Assembly: GCA_016794525.1 (NCBI GenBank)
Contig: JAEUJY010000085.1
Location: forward strand, 28,397-92,396
DNA: 64,000 bases
Reading direction: 5' to 3'
DNA from: Myxococcales bacterium
GTDB taxonomy: Bacteria; Myxococcota_A; Polyangia; Haliangiales; Haliangiaceae
In this document: positions 1 through 8,521 of the stretch, piece by piece
Layout of the letters: the number at the start of each line of letters is the position of its first letter
Numbering within the stretch: the stretch's first letter is position 1
Made by a program: the position numbers and the translations under genes
Notes under the pieces: model-generated
Told to the model about the DNA's origin: nothing
Seen by the model: only the letters and a program-made list of their open reading frames with translations
Database searches by the model: none

Positions 1-43
1 GCGATCGTAGCGCAGCCACCCGCCGGCGATCACGCCCACCGGG

Positions 44-1276
44 TCACGCCACCGCGCCGACCGCGCGCAGCGCCGCGTGCAGCGCGGCCCAGCGATCCTC
101 GAGGTCGCCGGTGATGCCGATCGACATCCGCACCAACCCTGGGCCGATGCCGGCTGCGGCCAGCGCCTCGTCGGTGAGCTCGCTCGACGTCGAGCTGGCG
201 GACGCCGACATCAGCGTCTCGGCGTAGCCCAGGCTCACCGCCATGAAGCCGAAGCGGTGCTGGTTCTGGAGCAGGTCCATGAAGCGGTTGGCGCGCTCGC
301 GGCTGCCGAGATCGATCGTGCACAGCCCGCCGAAGCCCTGGCCCGGGTTGAGCTGGCGCTTCATCAGCGCGTGCTGCGGGTGCGCCGGCAGGCCGGGGTA
401 GGTGACCGCGGCGCCGAGCTCGGCCATCCGCGCGCACAGGATCATCGCGCGCCGCGAGTGCTCGGCGATCCGCAGCGGCAGGTGCGGCAGGCGCATCGAC
501 ACCTCGAACGCCGAGCGGGCGTCCATCGTCGGTCCCAGCAGCATCAGCGTGCCGGTGTGCAGATCCATCAGCTGCCCGACGAACGCCGCCGAGCCCAGCA
601 CCGCGCCGGCGATCAGATCGGACGCGCCGTTGACGAACTTGGTCAGGCTGTGGACGACGACGTCGGCGCCGTGCAAGGCCGGCGTGATCATCACCGGGCA
701 GAAGGTGTTGTCGACGACCAGCGCCGCGCCGTGGCGGTGGGCGATGGCGGCCAGGGCCGCCAGATCCGCGACCTCGAGCGTCGGGTTCGACAGCGTCTCG
801 GTGAACAGCACCTTGGTGCGCGGGGTGAACGCGGCCTCGACGGCGGCCAGGTCGGTGATCGGCACGAACGTCGTGCGGATCGCGGTCTTGGCCGGGAACA
901 GCTCGGCGAACAGCGCGTGGCTGCCGCCGTAGATCGCGCGCGACGCGACGATGTGATCGCCGGTGTCGCACAGCTGCAGGACCGCGGCGGCGACCGCGGC
1001 GATGCCCGACGCGCAGCAGTAGCCGCTCTCGGTGGCCTCGAGCGCGGCCAGCTCCCGCCCCAGCGTGTAGACGGTCGGGTTGAAGTGGCGGCCGTAGAGG
1101 AAGCAGCCGTCGCGGTCGGGCGTGCGCCGGCCGGCGAAGATCTCCGGCATCGTGCCGGGCTCGAGCACGGTGAACGTGGTCGAGGCCTCGATGCTCATGT
1201 TGACCCCGCCGTGCTCGCCGAACTCGTGCTTGGCGGCGGCCAGGGCGCGAACCGGATCAAAGGTGGTAGCGCTCAT
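44..1276 (-). CDS. Cys/Met-metabolism PLP-dependent enzyme (methionine gamma-lyase / cystathionine lyase type)
   Basis: A 410-residue fold-type I PLP enzyme of the trans-sulfuration family, which cleaves or exchanges the gamma or beta substituents of sulfur amino acids in the cytosol. The lysine that binds PLP is K213 in the motif HSLTKFVNG. Other family signatures are YGRHFNPTVYTLGRELAALE near the N-terminus and VVDNTF before the lysine. Length matches the family (about 390-430). The ATG at 1276 is preferred because the ATG at 1198 would remove a conserved N-terminal segment. It is transcribed divergently from an Lrp/AsnC regulator only about 25 nt away, with a palindrome between them, so control by that regulator is likely. 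The exact substrate (methionine, cystathionine or homocysteine) cannot be read from the sequence. Bases 1-43 hold only a possible GTG start (31-33, minus strand) of a gene that runs out of the window. Confidence 0.9.
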   Translation of the reverse strand: MSATTFDPVRALAAAKHEFGEHGGVNMSIEASTTFTVLEPGTMPEIFAGRRTPDRDGCFLYGRHFNPTVYTLGRELAALEATESGYCCASGIAAVAAAVLQLCDTGDHIVASRAIYGGSHALFAELFPAKTAIRTTFVPITDLAAVEAAFTPRTKVLFTETLSNPTLEVADLAALAAIAHRHGAALVVDNTFCPVMITPALHGADVVVHSLTKFVNGASDLIAGAVLGSAAFVGQLMDLHTGTLMLLGPTMDARSAFEVSMRLPHLPLRIAEHSRRAMILCARMAELGAAVTYPGLPAHPQHALMKRQLNPGQGFGGLCTIDLGSRERANRFMDLLQNQHRFGFMAVSLGYAETLMSASASSTSSELTDEALAAAGIGPGLVRMSIGITGDLEDRWAALHAALRAVGAVA

Positions 1277-1277
1277 A

Positions 1278-1291
1278 CCTATCCATATAGG
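1278..1291. promoter_or_regulatory. AT-rich palindrome between divergent starts (probable Lrp-type operator)
   Basis: The sequence CCTATCCATATAGG is a perfect 5-bp inverted repeat (CCTAT/ATAGG) with a 4-nt centre. It is conspicuously AT-rich in a GC-rich region. It lies between the PLP-enzyme start (1276) and the regulator start (1301), where an autoregulating Lrp/AsnC protein would bind. The function is inferred from position and symmetry. Confidence 0.5.
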
Positions 1292-1300
1292 ATGCGGCGC

Positions 1301-1861
1301 ATGGCGAAGGAATCGAACAGAATGCGGAAGGAGCCGGCGCGGCAGCCCCTGGACCGCATCGATCGCGCCCTGGTGGCCGCGGTGCAGCAGGATGTTCGGC
1401 GATCCAACAAGGAGCTGGCCGCGCGGGTCGGGCTGTCGCCGTCGGCGTGCCTCGAGCGGATGCGGCGGCTGCGCGCCCGCGGCGTGATCCGCGGCGCCTG
1501 GGCCGAGGTCGACCCGCGCGCGCTCGGCATCGACCTCGAGGCGATGATCGCGGTGACGCTGCGCCAGCACGTCCGCGACGACGTCGAGTCGTTCCGCGCC
1601 CACGCGCTGGCCTTGCCCGAGGTGGTCGCGGTGCACCACGTCGCCGGCCAGGTCGACTTCCTGGTCCAGGTCGCGGTGCGCGACAGCCGCCACCTGCGCG
1701 ACCTGGCGCTCGACGAGTTCAGCGCCCGCGCCGAGGTGGCGCGCATCGAGACCTCGATCATCTTCGCCACCACCTGGTCGCCGCGGTTGCCCGACTACCT
1801 CGACCCGCCGCCGACCGCCGCGCCCCCGCCGCGCCGCCGTCGCCGCACGCTGCCGGCCTGA
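1301..1861 (+). CDS. Lrp/AsnC-family transcriptional regulator
   Basis: A 186-residue regulator. The N-terminal winged helix reads DRIDRALVAAVQQDVRRSNK followed by ELAARVGLSPSACLERMRRL, the typical Lrp/AsnC helix-turn-helix. The C-terminal half (VDFLVQVAVRDSRHLRDLAL) is the RAM effector domain that binds amino acids and makes dimers and octamers. A Pro/Arg-rich tail of about 20 residues follows and is not typical of the family. The ATG at 1301 has AGGA 8 nt upstream. ATGs at 1292 and 1322 are in frame, and 1322 also has an AGGA. It probably senses an amino acid and controls the divergent sulfur-amino-acid PLP enzyme, by analogy with other Lrp-lyase pairs. Confidence 0.88.
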   Translation: MAKESNRMRKEPARQPLDRIDRALVAAVQQDVRRSNKELAARVGLSPSACLERMRRLRARGVIRGAWAEVDPRALGIDLEAMIAVTLRQHVRDDVESFRAHALALPEVVAVHHVAGQVDFLVQVAVRDSRHLRDLALDEFSARAEVARIETSIIFATTWSPRLPDYLDPPPTAAPPPRRRRRTLPA

Positions 1862-1987
1862 GCGCGTGCGCGGCCGATCGCGTCGGCGTGACCACCGGGT
1901 CGACGGCGCGCGACGGGTGTCGTGAGCCAGGCACGATTCGCGACAAGAACGTACGACTATTCTCCGGCGGCGCGCGGTTCTCTGGGC

Positions 1988-2419
1988 ATGTCGCCGCGCG
2001 CGCGTGCCGTCGTCATGATCGTCACCGTGGGGGGACTCGTCGCGATCGGCGTCTGGTGGGCGGGGCGGATGATCATCGACAGCGCGGTGCCGGACGCGTA
2101 CGTGCAGCGTCGGTTCCCCGATCGGCCGTGGGTGTATCCGACGCGGGGTGTCACCGTGTCGATCGCGCTGCTCGCGCTCGAGTGTCTCGCGGCGGCGGTC
2201 GTGGTCGCGTGCGCGCGCGATCGCGTCCGGCGGTGGGCGCGGGTGGGCACCGGGTTCATCGCGTTGGGGATGGGCTGCGCGGTCGTGGCGATGCACGGCC
2301 CCGTGCACGTCACCTATCACATGGTGTGGTGCGGGTTCGCGGCGCTGTGGTCGTTCGCGGCGGGTGGGCTGGAAGCCGCGGCGCGCCGGCTCACCCGAGC
2401 GCGCTCCCCGCGGCCCTGA
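1988..2419 (+). CDS. Small polytopic membrane protein, unknown function
   Basis: A 143-residue protein not recognised as any family. Four hydrophobic stretches are visible: VVMIVTVGGLVAIGVWWAG, VSIALLALECLAAAVVVACA, a segment around GTGFIALGMGCAVVAM, and VWCGFAALWSFAAGG. This suggests an inner-membrane protein with four helices, with Arg-rich loops between and after them. The ATG at 1988 is preferred over the GTG at 1922, which would add a polar 22-residue extension before the first helix. It stands between the Lrp regulator and a lipoprotein gene on the same strand, about 125 nt after the former, so it may have its own promoter. Confidence 0.5.
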   Translation: MSPRARAVVMIVTVGGLVAIGVWWAGRMIIDSAVPDAYVQRRFPDRPWVYPTRGVTVSIALLALECLAAAVVVACARDRVRRWARVGTGFIALGMGCAVVAMHGPVHVTYHMVWCGFAALWSFAAGGLEAAARRLTRARSPRP

Positions 2420-2501
2420 CGCCGCTGGCGAAGATCGGACACCGTGCCGACGCGCGTTCGCGGGCTTGGCCTTGGTCCCGGCGTTGCAGTCGATCGCGGC
2501 G

Positions 2502-3824
2502 ATGCGTCGCCTCGCGCTCGTCGCCCTGACCGCCGCGGCCTGCACCCAGCACGCCGACGGATCGTGCGTGTGGGTGCCGGGCGACGACGGCACCTGCGGC
2601 GGGCGCGGCGGCGGTGGCTCGGTCGATCCGCCGCCGCCGCACGTCAGCTTTCGCCCGCTGGCCCTCGGCGGTGGGCAGGCGTTCGTGGCGCGCTACGACG
2701 ACGACGGCGCGGCGCTGCTGGCGGCGCCGATCGACGACCGCGGCCTGCCGACCGCGGCGCTGGCCCCGGCCGGGTTCACGCCGCGCGGCGACCTGGCGCT
2801 GTGGCCCGGGCCGGACGGCGCGACGCTGGCGACGATGGCCGAGTACCACGGCGTGCGCGACCCCTACGGCGTGCAGGTGGGGTTGCTCGACGGCGTCGGG
2901 CTGCGGTGGCGCGCGTCGCTGACCGCGGGCATCCCCTACCAGGTCGAGGCGGTCTTCGACGGCGAGGCGTGGGTGGTCGCGTGGTCCGAGTTCGCGTTCG
3001 CCGAGGAGCGGTACCGGCTGCAGGTCGCGCGGGTGTTCGCCGACGGCACCGTCGGCGCGGCGATCGAGCCCGCGGTGATCAGCGGCGACGATCAGAACGG
3101 CGCGTTCGCGCTCGCGACCGACGGCGCCGGCGGCGTGCTGTTCACCTGGGGCGTGCGCATCGGCTGGCGGTTCAACCCCGGCGTGCCGCTCGAGCGGCGC
3201 GCGGTGTGGCTGCAGGACGGCGCGCCGGTCGGCGGCGCGTGGGTGTACGCCGCCGACGACCGCGAGGCCGACGCCTGCCTGGGCGCCGACGCCGCGCTGG
3301 TGGCGACCGCCGATGGCTTCCACCTGATCGCGACCCGGCGCCACTGCGCGTACTCGCCCGAGCCACCCACGCTGGTCGACCTGCGCATCGATCCGGTGGC
3401 GCGCGCCGCGGTCGAGGCGCCGTCGCCGTTGCCGCTCGACGCGGTGCCGCCGTGGTGGGTCCCCGGCCCGGGCGGCTTCGTCGCGTACGACGCCTACCAC
3501 GCGTGGCTGGTCGACGCGGCGCTGGCCACCGCCGTCGCGGCGCCCACCCCGCCGAGCGCCGAGCTGGCCGCGGTCGCCGCCACCGCCACCGGCTTCGCCG
3601 CGGCGCTGATCGTCCGCGCCGGCGAGCAGCCCCGCGTCGACCTGCAGCCGCTGGATCCGCCGCCGGCGACGCCCGCGGCGGTCACGATCGCCACCGACTA
3701 CGACCTGCCTGCCGAGGGCGGCTGCGCCGTCGGTGGCGGCGCGGCGGGCCTGGCCCCCGTGCTCGCGGCGCTGCTGCGAACCCGTCGGCGCCGTCGCGTC
3801 GCGGTGCCGCAGCGCGGTCGCTAG
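2502..3824 (+). CDS. Exported lipoprotein with MYXO-CTERM-like tail
   Basis: A 440-residue surface protein of unknown function. The start MRRLALVALTAAAC gives a signal peptide with a lipobox ending TAAAC. The body is rich in Gly, Asp, Trp and Tyr, and its repeated segments (for example GGQAFVARYDDDG, FDGEAWVVAWSE, GGVLFTWGVR) look like beta-propeller blades of the kind that report on variable values. The C-terminus carries Gly-Gly-Cys, a hydrophobic helix and a run of arginines (GGCAVGGGAAGLAP, then RTRRRRR). That is the layout of MYXO-CTERM sorting tails, which tether proteins to the myxobacterial surface. Having a lipobox and a sorting tail together is unusual. Confidence 0.7.
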   Translation: MRRLALVALTAAACTQHADGSCVWVPGDDGTCGGRGGGGSVDPPPPHVSFRPLALGGGQAFVARYDDDGAALLAAPIDDRGLPTAALAPAGFTPRGDLALWPGPDGATLATMAEYHGVRDPYGVQVGLLDGVGLRWRASLTAGIPYQVEAVFDGEAWVVAWSEFAFAEERYRLQVARVFADGTVGAAIEPAVISGDDQNGAFALATDGAGGVLFTWGVRIGWRFNPGVPLERRAVWLQDGAPVGGAWVYAADDREADACLGADAALVATADGFHLIATRRHCAYSPEPPTLVDLRIDPVARAAVEAPSPLPLDAVPPWWVPGPGGFVAYDAYHAWLVDAALATAVAAPTPPSAELAAVAATATGFAAALIVRAGEQPRVDLQPLDPPPATPAAVTIATDYDLPAEGGCAVGGGAAGLAPVLAALLRTRRRRRVAVPQRGR

Positions 3825-3859
3825 GCGGCCGCGGGGGCGGGTGCTAGCGTCCCCGCGCC

Positions 3860-4726
3860 ATGGCCGCCCGTCTCTCAGGTCGTCTCGTCGTCGCCGTCGT
3901 CCTCACGATCGGCGTCGGCGTCGGTGCGCTCGGCTCGTGGTGGATGGTCCGCGCGCGGCCGGTGCCCGGCGACTTCATCGACGCGGTCGCGACCCCCGAC
4001 GGCGGCGCGGTGGTGATCCGCCACGAGCGCGGCAGCAAGAACGACTTCGTCGACGTCTACGGGCGCGATCGCCTGCGCTGGCGCGCGCTGATCCCGCGCT
4101 ACGCCGGCGCGGTCGGGACGCCGGCGGTGGCCGCCACCAGCAAGGTGGTGACGGTGCGGGTCGTGCGCGACGGCCACCCCAACGTCTTCGCGTTCGACAT
4201 CGAGCACGGCAGCAAGCTGGCGTCGTTCGACCTGGCCGAGGGCGAGCCGGCCGATCCCGCCGCGTACACCAAGCCCGGGCTGGCCACGGTGATGGCCGGC
4301 GCGTGGTCGGTCGAGGTGCTGGCGCGCCCCGACGGCAGCGCCCGGCTCTACACGATGGCGCTCGACGAGCACCGCCTGGCGTGGAAGGCCGATCTGGCCA
4401 AGGCGCCGTCGGCGGTGTGGATCGGCCAGGGCGGCCAGGTCCGGGCGCAGGTCGACCAGGTCGTCTACGCGTGGGACCTCCTGACCGGCGAGGGCCAGCC
4501 GCCCAAGCGGCTCGACGCGCCCCACTCGACGCCCGGCGATCCGGCGCGGGTGATCGCCGAGGGCTTCGAGTTCAACGGTGGCGCGCGCGTCGTCGTGCCG
4601 GTGCCGCGCACCGCGGTGGCCCCGCAGCCGTACCACCTGGCCGGCGGCCGCGGCTGGATCGTCGAGCCCGACAAGCTGTCGATCGTCGACGGGCCGCTCG
4701 GCGTGACCCGCACGATCCCGCGCTGA
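3860..4726 (+). CDS. Membrane-anchored beta-propeller-like protein
   Basis: A 288-residue protein with one N-terminal transmembrane anchor (LVVAVVLTIGVGVGALGSWW) and a periplasmic body. Repeated blades of the type DAVATPDGGAVVIRHERG, DRLRWRALIPRY, FDIEHGSKLASFDLAEGE and YAWDLLTGEGQ suggest a PQQ/WD-like propeller, as in BamB-type or quinoprotein-like scaffolds. No catalytic residues are recognisable. It follows the MYXO-CTERM lipoprotein gene by 35 nt on the same strand and may be co-transcribed. It converges on an esterase gene with 8 nt between the stop codons. Confidence 0.55.
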   Translation: MAARLSGRLVVAVVLTIGVGVGALGSWWMVRARPVPGDFIDAVATPDGGAVVIRHERGSKNDFVDVYGRDRLRWRALIPRYAGAVGTPAVAATSKVVTVRVVRDGHPNVFAFDIEHGSKLASFDLAEGEPADPAAYTKPGLATVMAGAWSVEVLARPDGSARLYTMALDEHRLAWKADLAKAPSAVWIGQGGQVRAQVDQVVYAWDLLTGEGQPPKRLDAPHSTPGDPARVIAEGFEFNGGARVVVPVPRTAVAPQPYHLAGGRGWIVEPDKLSIVDGPLGVTRTIPR

Positions 4727-4734
4727 TCAGCCGT

Positions 4735-5763
4735 TCATTCGGGCCGGGCCAGCGCGCCCGCGAAGAACCCGAGGCTGTCGTCGATGCGCTGGCTCCAGAA
4801 GTCGAAGTCGTGGCCGCCGGGCCCGAGGTACCACGCGTGGGCCAGGCCGCGCGCGGTCAGCACCTCGTGGAGGTACTGCGCCTGGTTGTTCAGGCCGAGG
4901 CCGTCCTCGCTGCCGCAGTCGAGGTAGATCGCCAGGTCGCCGGGCGCCAGCTTCGCCGCCAGCAGCGTCGGCTCGTGGCCGCGCCACACCGCGGCGTCGG
5001 CGCCGAAGATCCGCCGCACGTGCATGCCGAGCGGCCCCAGCGCCCGGCCCCACTGGCTGACGTCGTCGAGCAGCACGCCCTTGCCGGGCTCGTACGGGAA
5101 CGGGCCGCGGTACAGGAGCGAGTCGACGCCGGAGTGCGAGGCCGCGGCGGCGAAGCGATCGACGTGGCGCATCGCCAGCACCAGCGCGCCGAACCCGCCC
5201 ATCGACAGGCCGCCGATGCCGCGGCCGCGCCGCGCGGCGATCGTGCGGTAGGTGGCGTCGACGTGATCGACGAGGTCGCGCACGACGTAGTCCTCGTAGG
5301 CCGGCGTCGCGACGCAGTAGCTGGCCGGCGCCTGGCGCGGGTTGAACGGGTTGCCGACCGCGGCGCACGCCTCGGGATCGTCGGGGCGCGCCCAGTTCGC
5401 GTAGAAGCCGGCGTCGCCGTCGGGCATGACGACGATCGCCTGCAGCCCGATCGCGTCGGCGGCCTCGGCGAGGTGGCCGCCGTCGAGCCAGCCGTCCTCG
5501 TCGTCGCCCAGCCCGTGCAGCATGTAGATCACCGGGTAGCGGCGCGCCGGCGCGTCGTCGTAGCCGGCCGGCAGGTACGCGCGGTACCGCTTGCGCACAC
5601 CGAGGGCGGCGCTGTCGAACTCGACGGCCAGCACCCGGCTCGGCGACGCCGCGACCGCCGCGTCGAGCGCCAGCGCGGGGGCCGGCGCCGGCGCCTGCGG
5701 CGGCTCGGCCGCGCGCCCGCAGCCGACGAGGGCGACCGCGGCGAGGGCGAGGTGGCGCGTCAC
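4735..5763 (-). CDS. Lipoprotein esterase of the putative-esterase (Est/EsterD, PF00756) family
   Basis: A 342-residue alpha/beta hydrolase exported as a lipoprotein. The GTG start at 5763 gives VTRHLALAAVALVGC with lipobox LVGC, and the start lies 2 nt after the stop of the upstream gene, so the two are probably translationally coupled. The core shows YLPAGYDD, YPVIYMLHGLGDDEDGW (oxyanion region), the nucleophile elbow GLSMGG with Ser187, and a C-terminal catalytic His in GGHDFDFW. This family includes feruloyl esterases, S-formylglutathione hydrolases and trehalose-ester hydrolases. The substrate here is unknown and the location suggests the periplasm or cell surface. Confidence 0.82.
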   Translation of the reverse strand: MTRHLALAAVALVGCGRAAEPPQAPAPAPALALDAAVAASPSRVLAVEFDSAALGVRKRYRAYLPAGYDDAPARRYPVIYMLHGLGDDEDGWLDGGHLAEAADAIGLQAIVVMPDGDAGFYANWARPDDPEACAAVGNPFNPRQAPASYCVATPAYEDYVVRDLVDHVDATYRTIAARRGRGIGGLSMGGFGALVLAMRHVDRFAAAASHSGVDSLLYRGPFPYEPGKGVLLDDVSQWGRALGPLGMHVRRIFGADAAVWRGHEPTLLAAKLAPGDLAIYLDCGSEDGLGLNNQAQYLHEVLTARGLAHAWYLGPGGHDFDFWSQRIDDSLGFFAGALARPE

Positions 5764-5765
5764 GA

Positions 5766-6458
5766 TCAGCCGGTGCGGACCGAGAAGTCGCGCGAGGTGA
5801 CGACGAGGTTGTCGACGAGGTCGATCAGGAACGAGCGGCCGGTGCCGACCCGGCCGTCGAACGCCAGCAGGTACCAGACGTCGAGCGTCCAGCGGCTGTG
5901 CTGGGTCTCGCACGGCGGCGTCCACGACACCGCCTCCAGCTCGCCGAGGTACGACGGCCGGTTGATCGTCGAGGCCACCAGCTTCTCGTAGTCGGCGCTC
6001 TTGGCCGCCAGCGCCACCGCCGCGGAGGCGTCGGCCGCGGCGATCGTGCGGCGCCACGCCGAGGTCAGCCGGCAGCGGCCGATCGTGCCCGACGGCGACA
6101 GCTCGATCTCGTAGGCCTCGTCGGCGGCCAGCTGATCGAAGTCGGGGACGTCGAACTCGGGGTAGCGGTCGCGCTCGGCGATCACCTCGAGGCGATCGTC
6201 GTAGGCCTCGAGCCCGGCCTCGAGCGTGTCCTCGGAGTAGTAGCCGAACACCCGCAGCGCCAGCGTCTGCGACGGCAGCTTGTGGTCCCAGTCGACGATC
6301 GTGATCGCCCCGGCGTACTCCTTGCGGAAGCAGGGCAGGGGCGGCAGCGCGGCCGCCAGCTTGGCCGCCGCCGACTCGCCGCTGAATAGACCCTGGTACG
6401 CCACCCGCGGGTGGACGCGGATCTCTTCCGCGACGAGGGCCCGAAGATCAGATGACAC
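5766..6458 (-). CDS. Conserved-looking protein of unknown function
   Basis: A 230-residue soluble-looking protein without a signal peptide or membrane helix. The GTG start at 6458 opens [20 protein letters not shown]. Features visible are an acidic central segment ([20 protein letters not shown]), several Trp residues, and a C-terminus rich in beta-type sequence ([17 protein letters not shown]). No family was recognised. It ends 2 nt before the esterase start, so the two probably form an operon. The upstream stretch 6459-6566 separates it from hisG and holds a -10-like TAGTAT (minus strand, 6471-6476) without a clear -35 element. Confidence 0.5.
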   Translation of the reverse strand: MSSDLRALVAEEIRVHPRVAYQGLFSGESAAAKLAAALPPLPCFRKEYAGAITIVDWDHKLPSQTLALRVFGYYSEDTLEAGLEAYDDRLEVIAERDRYPEFDVPDFDQLAADEAYEIELSPSGTIGRCRLTSAWRRTIAAADASAAVALAAKSADYEKLVASTINRPSYLGELEAVSWTPPCETQHSRWTLDVWYLLAFDGRVGTGRSFLIDLVDNLVVTSRDFSVRTG

Positions 6459-6566
6459 GGCGGCTTACACATACTACACGGGCGGGCGTCGCGCCGCGAC
6501 CGGCGGCACCTGAACCCGCGCCACCTACCCGCGACCTCACGCAGGCCGCCCCGCCCGGGTGTCCGG

Positions 6567-7199
6567 TCAGGCCGGCGCGACCGCGGCGCCCAGGCGCGCG
6601 ATCAGCTCGGCCACCGCCGCGCCCGCCAGCTTCATCGCCGCCGGGTTGACCACCAGCCGGCTCGACACCTCGCAGACGGTGTCGATGATCGTCAGCCCGT
6701 TCTGGCGCAGCGTCTCGCCGGTCTGGGTGATGTCGACGATGCGGTCGCACAGCCCGGTCAGCGGCCCCAGCTCGATCGCGCCCGACAGCTTGATGACCTC
6801 GGCGGTCAGGCCCTTGCGCTGCAGGTAGTCCTTGGTGATCCGCGGGTACTTGGTCGCGTAGCGGATGTGCATCGCGCCGCGCTCGCGCCGCGCCGCCTCG
6901 GGCTCGGCGACGATCATCGTGCAGCGGCCGACCCGCAGGTCGAGCGGCTCGTAGAGGTCGCGGCCCTCCTCGTCGATCACGTCCGAGCCGGCGACGCCGA
7001 GGTCGGCGGCGCCGTGGGCGACGTAGGTCGGCACGTCGGAGTTGCGCACCACCAGCACCCGCAGCGGGCCGCACTCGTGCATCAGCCGCCGGCTGTCGCC
7101 CAGCGCCGGGCTGAGGTCGTAGCCGGCGCGGCCGAAGATCGCCGCGACCTCCTCGAGGATGCGCCCCTTGGGCAGGGCCAGCCGCAGCGGCGCGCTCAC
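6567..7199 (-). CDS. hisG: ATP phosphoribosyltransferase, short form
   Basis: A 210-residue enzyme for the first step of histidine biosynthesis (ATP + PRPP to phosphoribosyl-ATP). Signatures include the N-terminal [39 protein letters not shown] and the PRPP-binding-like [16 protein letters not shown]. The length is that of the short HisG form, which lacks the C-terminal regulatory ACT-like domain and normally needs HisZ as a regulatory partner. No hisZ is in this window. The GTG start overlaps the murA stop by 4 nt (GTGA), so hisG is translationally coupled to murA. The murA-hisG pairing itself is a known arrangement in several Gram-negatives. Confidence 0.95.
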   Translation of the reverse strand: MSAPLRLALPKGRILEEVAAIFGRAGYDLSPALGDSRRLMHECGPLRVLVVRNSDVPTYVAHGAADLGVAGSDVIDEEGRDLYEPLDLRVGRCTMIVAEPEAARRERGAMHIRYATKYPRITKDYLQRKGLTAEVIKLSGAIELGPLTGLCDRIVDITQTGETLRQNGLTIIDTVCEVSSRLVVNPAAMKLAGAAVAELIARLGAAVAPA

Positions 7200-8452
7200 G
7201 CCTTCACTCGCTTGATCTTGGCGCCGACGCCGCGCAGCTTCTTCTCGATCGTCTCGTAGCCGCGGTCGAGGTGGTAGACCCGCAGCACCTCGGTCTTGCC
7301 GCTGGCCACCAGCCCGGCCAGCACCAGCGACGCCGACGCGCGCAGGTCGGTGGCCATCACCGCCGCGCCCGACAGCTTGGTGCCGCCGCGGATGATCGCG
7401 GTGCGGCCGTCGACGTGGATGTCGGCGCCCATGCGGCTGAGTTCGGGCACGTGCATGTAGCGGTTCTCGAAGATCATCTCCCGGATCATGCTCTGGCCCT
7501 TGGCCTGGGTGGCCAGCACCATGAACTGCGCCTGCATGTCGGTCGGGAAGCCGGGGTGGGGCTGGGTGGTGATGTCGATCGGCAGGATGTCGCCGCCGCC
7601 GCGCACCCGCACGCCGCCGGCCTCGACGGTGACGGTCGAGCCGGCCGCGCGCAGCTTGGCGATGATCGCGTCCATGTGCTCGGCCCGCGCGCCCTGCAGC
7701 AGCACGTCGCCGCGGGTCAGCGCCGCCGCGATCGCGAAGGTGCCGGCCTCGATGCGGTCGGGGATGATCGTGTGCTCGATCGGCTGCAGCTCGTCGACGC
7801 CTTCGATCGTGATGATCGCGGTGCCGGCGCCGGTGACCTTCGCGCCCATCTTGTTGAGCACCAGGCCGAGGTCCTCGACCTCGGGCTCGCGCGCGGCGTT
7901 CTCGATGACGGTGCGGCCCTTGGCCAGCGCCGCCGCCATCATCAGGTTCTCGCAGCCGGTGACCGTCGGCATGTCGAGCACGATCGTCGCGCCCTTGAGC
8001 CGCTTGCACTCGACGTCGACGTAGCCGTGGTCGAGGTGGATCTTGGCGCCCATCGCCGCCAGGCCCTTGAGGTGCTGATCGATCGGGCGAGTGCCGATCG
8101 CGCAGCCGCCGGGCTGCGACACGCGGGCCCGGCCGTAGCGCGCGACCAGCGGGCCGAGCACGACGATCGACGCGCGCATCGTCTTGACCAGCTCGTAGGG
8201 CGCCTCGAGCTTGGCCTTCTTGGCGGTCGGCGGATGGATGACCATCGTGTGCTTGCCGTCCACCTCGCAGCCGAGCTGGCGCAGCAGCTTGCCCATCGTG
8301 GCCACGTCCTGAAGCGCCGGGACGTTCTTGAACGTGCTGGGCCCGTTGGGCAGCAGCGCCGAGGCCAGGAGCGGCAGCGCGGCGTTCTTGGCGCCGCCGA
8401 TGGTGATGTCTCCAACCAGGCGGCTGCCGCCTTCGACGACGATCTTGTCCAT
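7196..8452 (-). CDS. murA: UDP-N-acetylglucosamine 1-carboxyvinyltransferase
   Basis: A 418-residue cytosolic enzyme of the first committed peptidoglycan step, which transfers enolpyruvate from PEP to UDP-GlcNAc. The substrate-binding pair K22-N23 is in GGAKNAALP. The fosfomycin-target cysteine is C117 in [11 protein letters not shown], and the active-site aspartate segment reads [13 protein letters not shown]. All key residues are present, so the enzyme should be active and fosfomycin-sensitive in principle. The ATG lies 69 nt downstream of the RNB ribonuclease stop, and the stop overlaps the hisG start. Confidence 0.97.
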   Translation of the reverse strand: MDKIVVEGGSRLVGDITIGGAKNAALPLLASALLPNGPSTFKNVPALQDVATMGKLLRQLGCEVDGKHTMVIHPPTAKKAKLEAPYELVKTMRASIVVLGPLVARYGRARVSQPGGCAIGTRPIDQHLKGLAAMGAKIHLDHGYVDVECKRLKGATIVLDMPTVTGCENLMMAAALAKGRTVIENAAREPEVEDLGLVLNKMGAKVTGAGTAIITIEGVDELQPIEHTIIPDRIEAGTFAIAAALTRGDVLLQGARAEHMDAIIAKLRAAGSTVTVEAGGVRVRGGGDILPIDITTQPHPGFPTDMQAQFMVLATQAKGQSMIREMIFENRYMHVPELSRMGADIHVDGRTAIIRGGTKLSGAAVMATDLRASASLVLAGLVASGKTEVLRVYHLDRGYETIEKKLRGVGAKIKRVKA

Positions 8453-8521
8453 GGGTCACGACCTGGGTAGCACGATTTGCCCCAGCAGAACGCGCCGGGC
8501 GGCGCGGGCATTCGCGGCGCG

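Noticed and set aside
1..33. Possible GTG-start gene at the left edge reading IAGGWLRYDR
   Set aside because: Only 11 codons are visible, too few to support a call. Mentioned with the adjacent gene instead.
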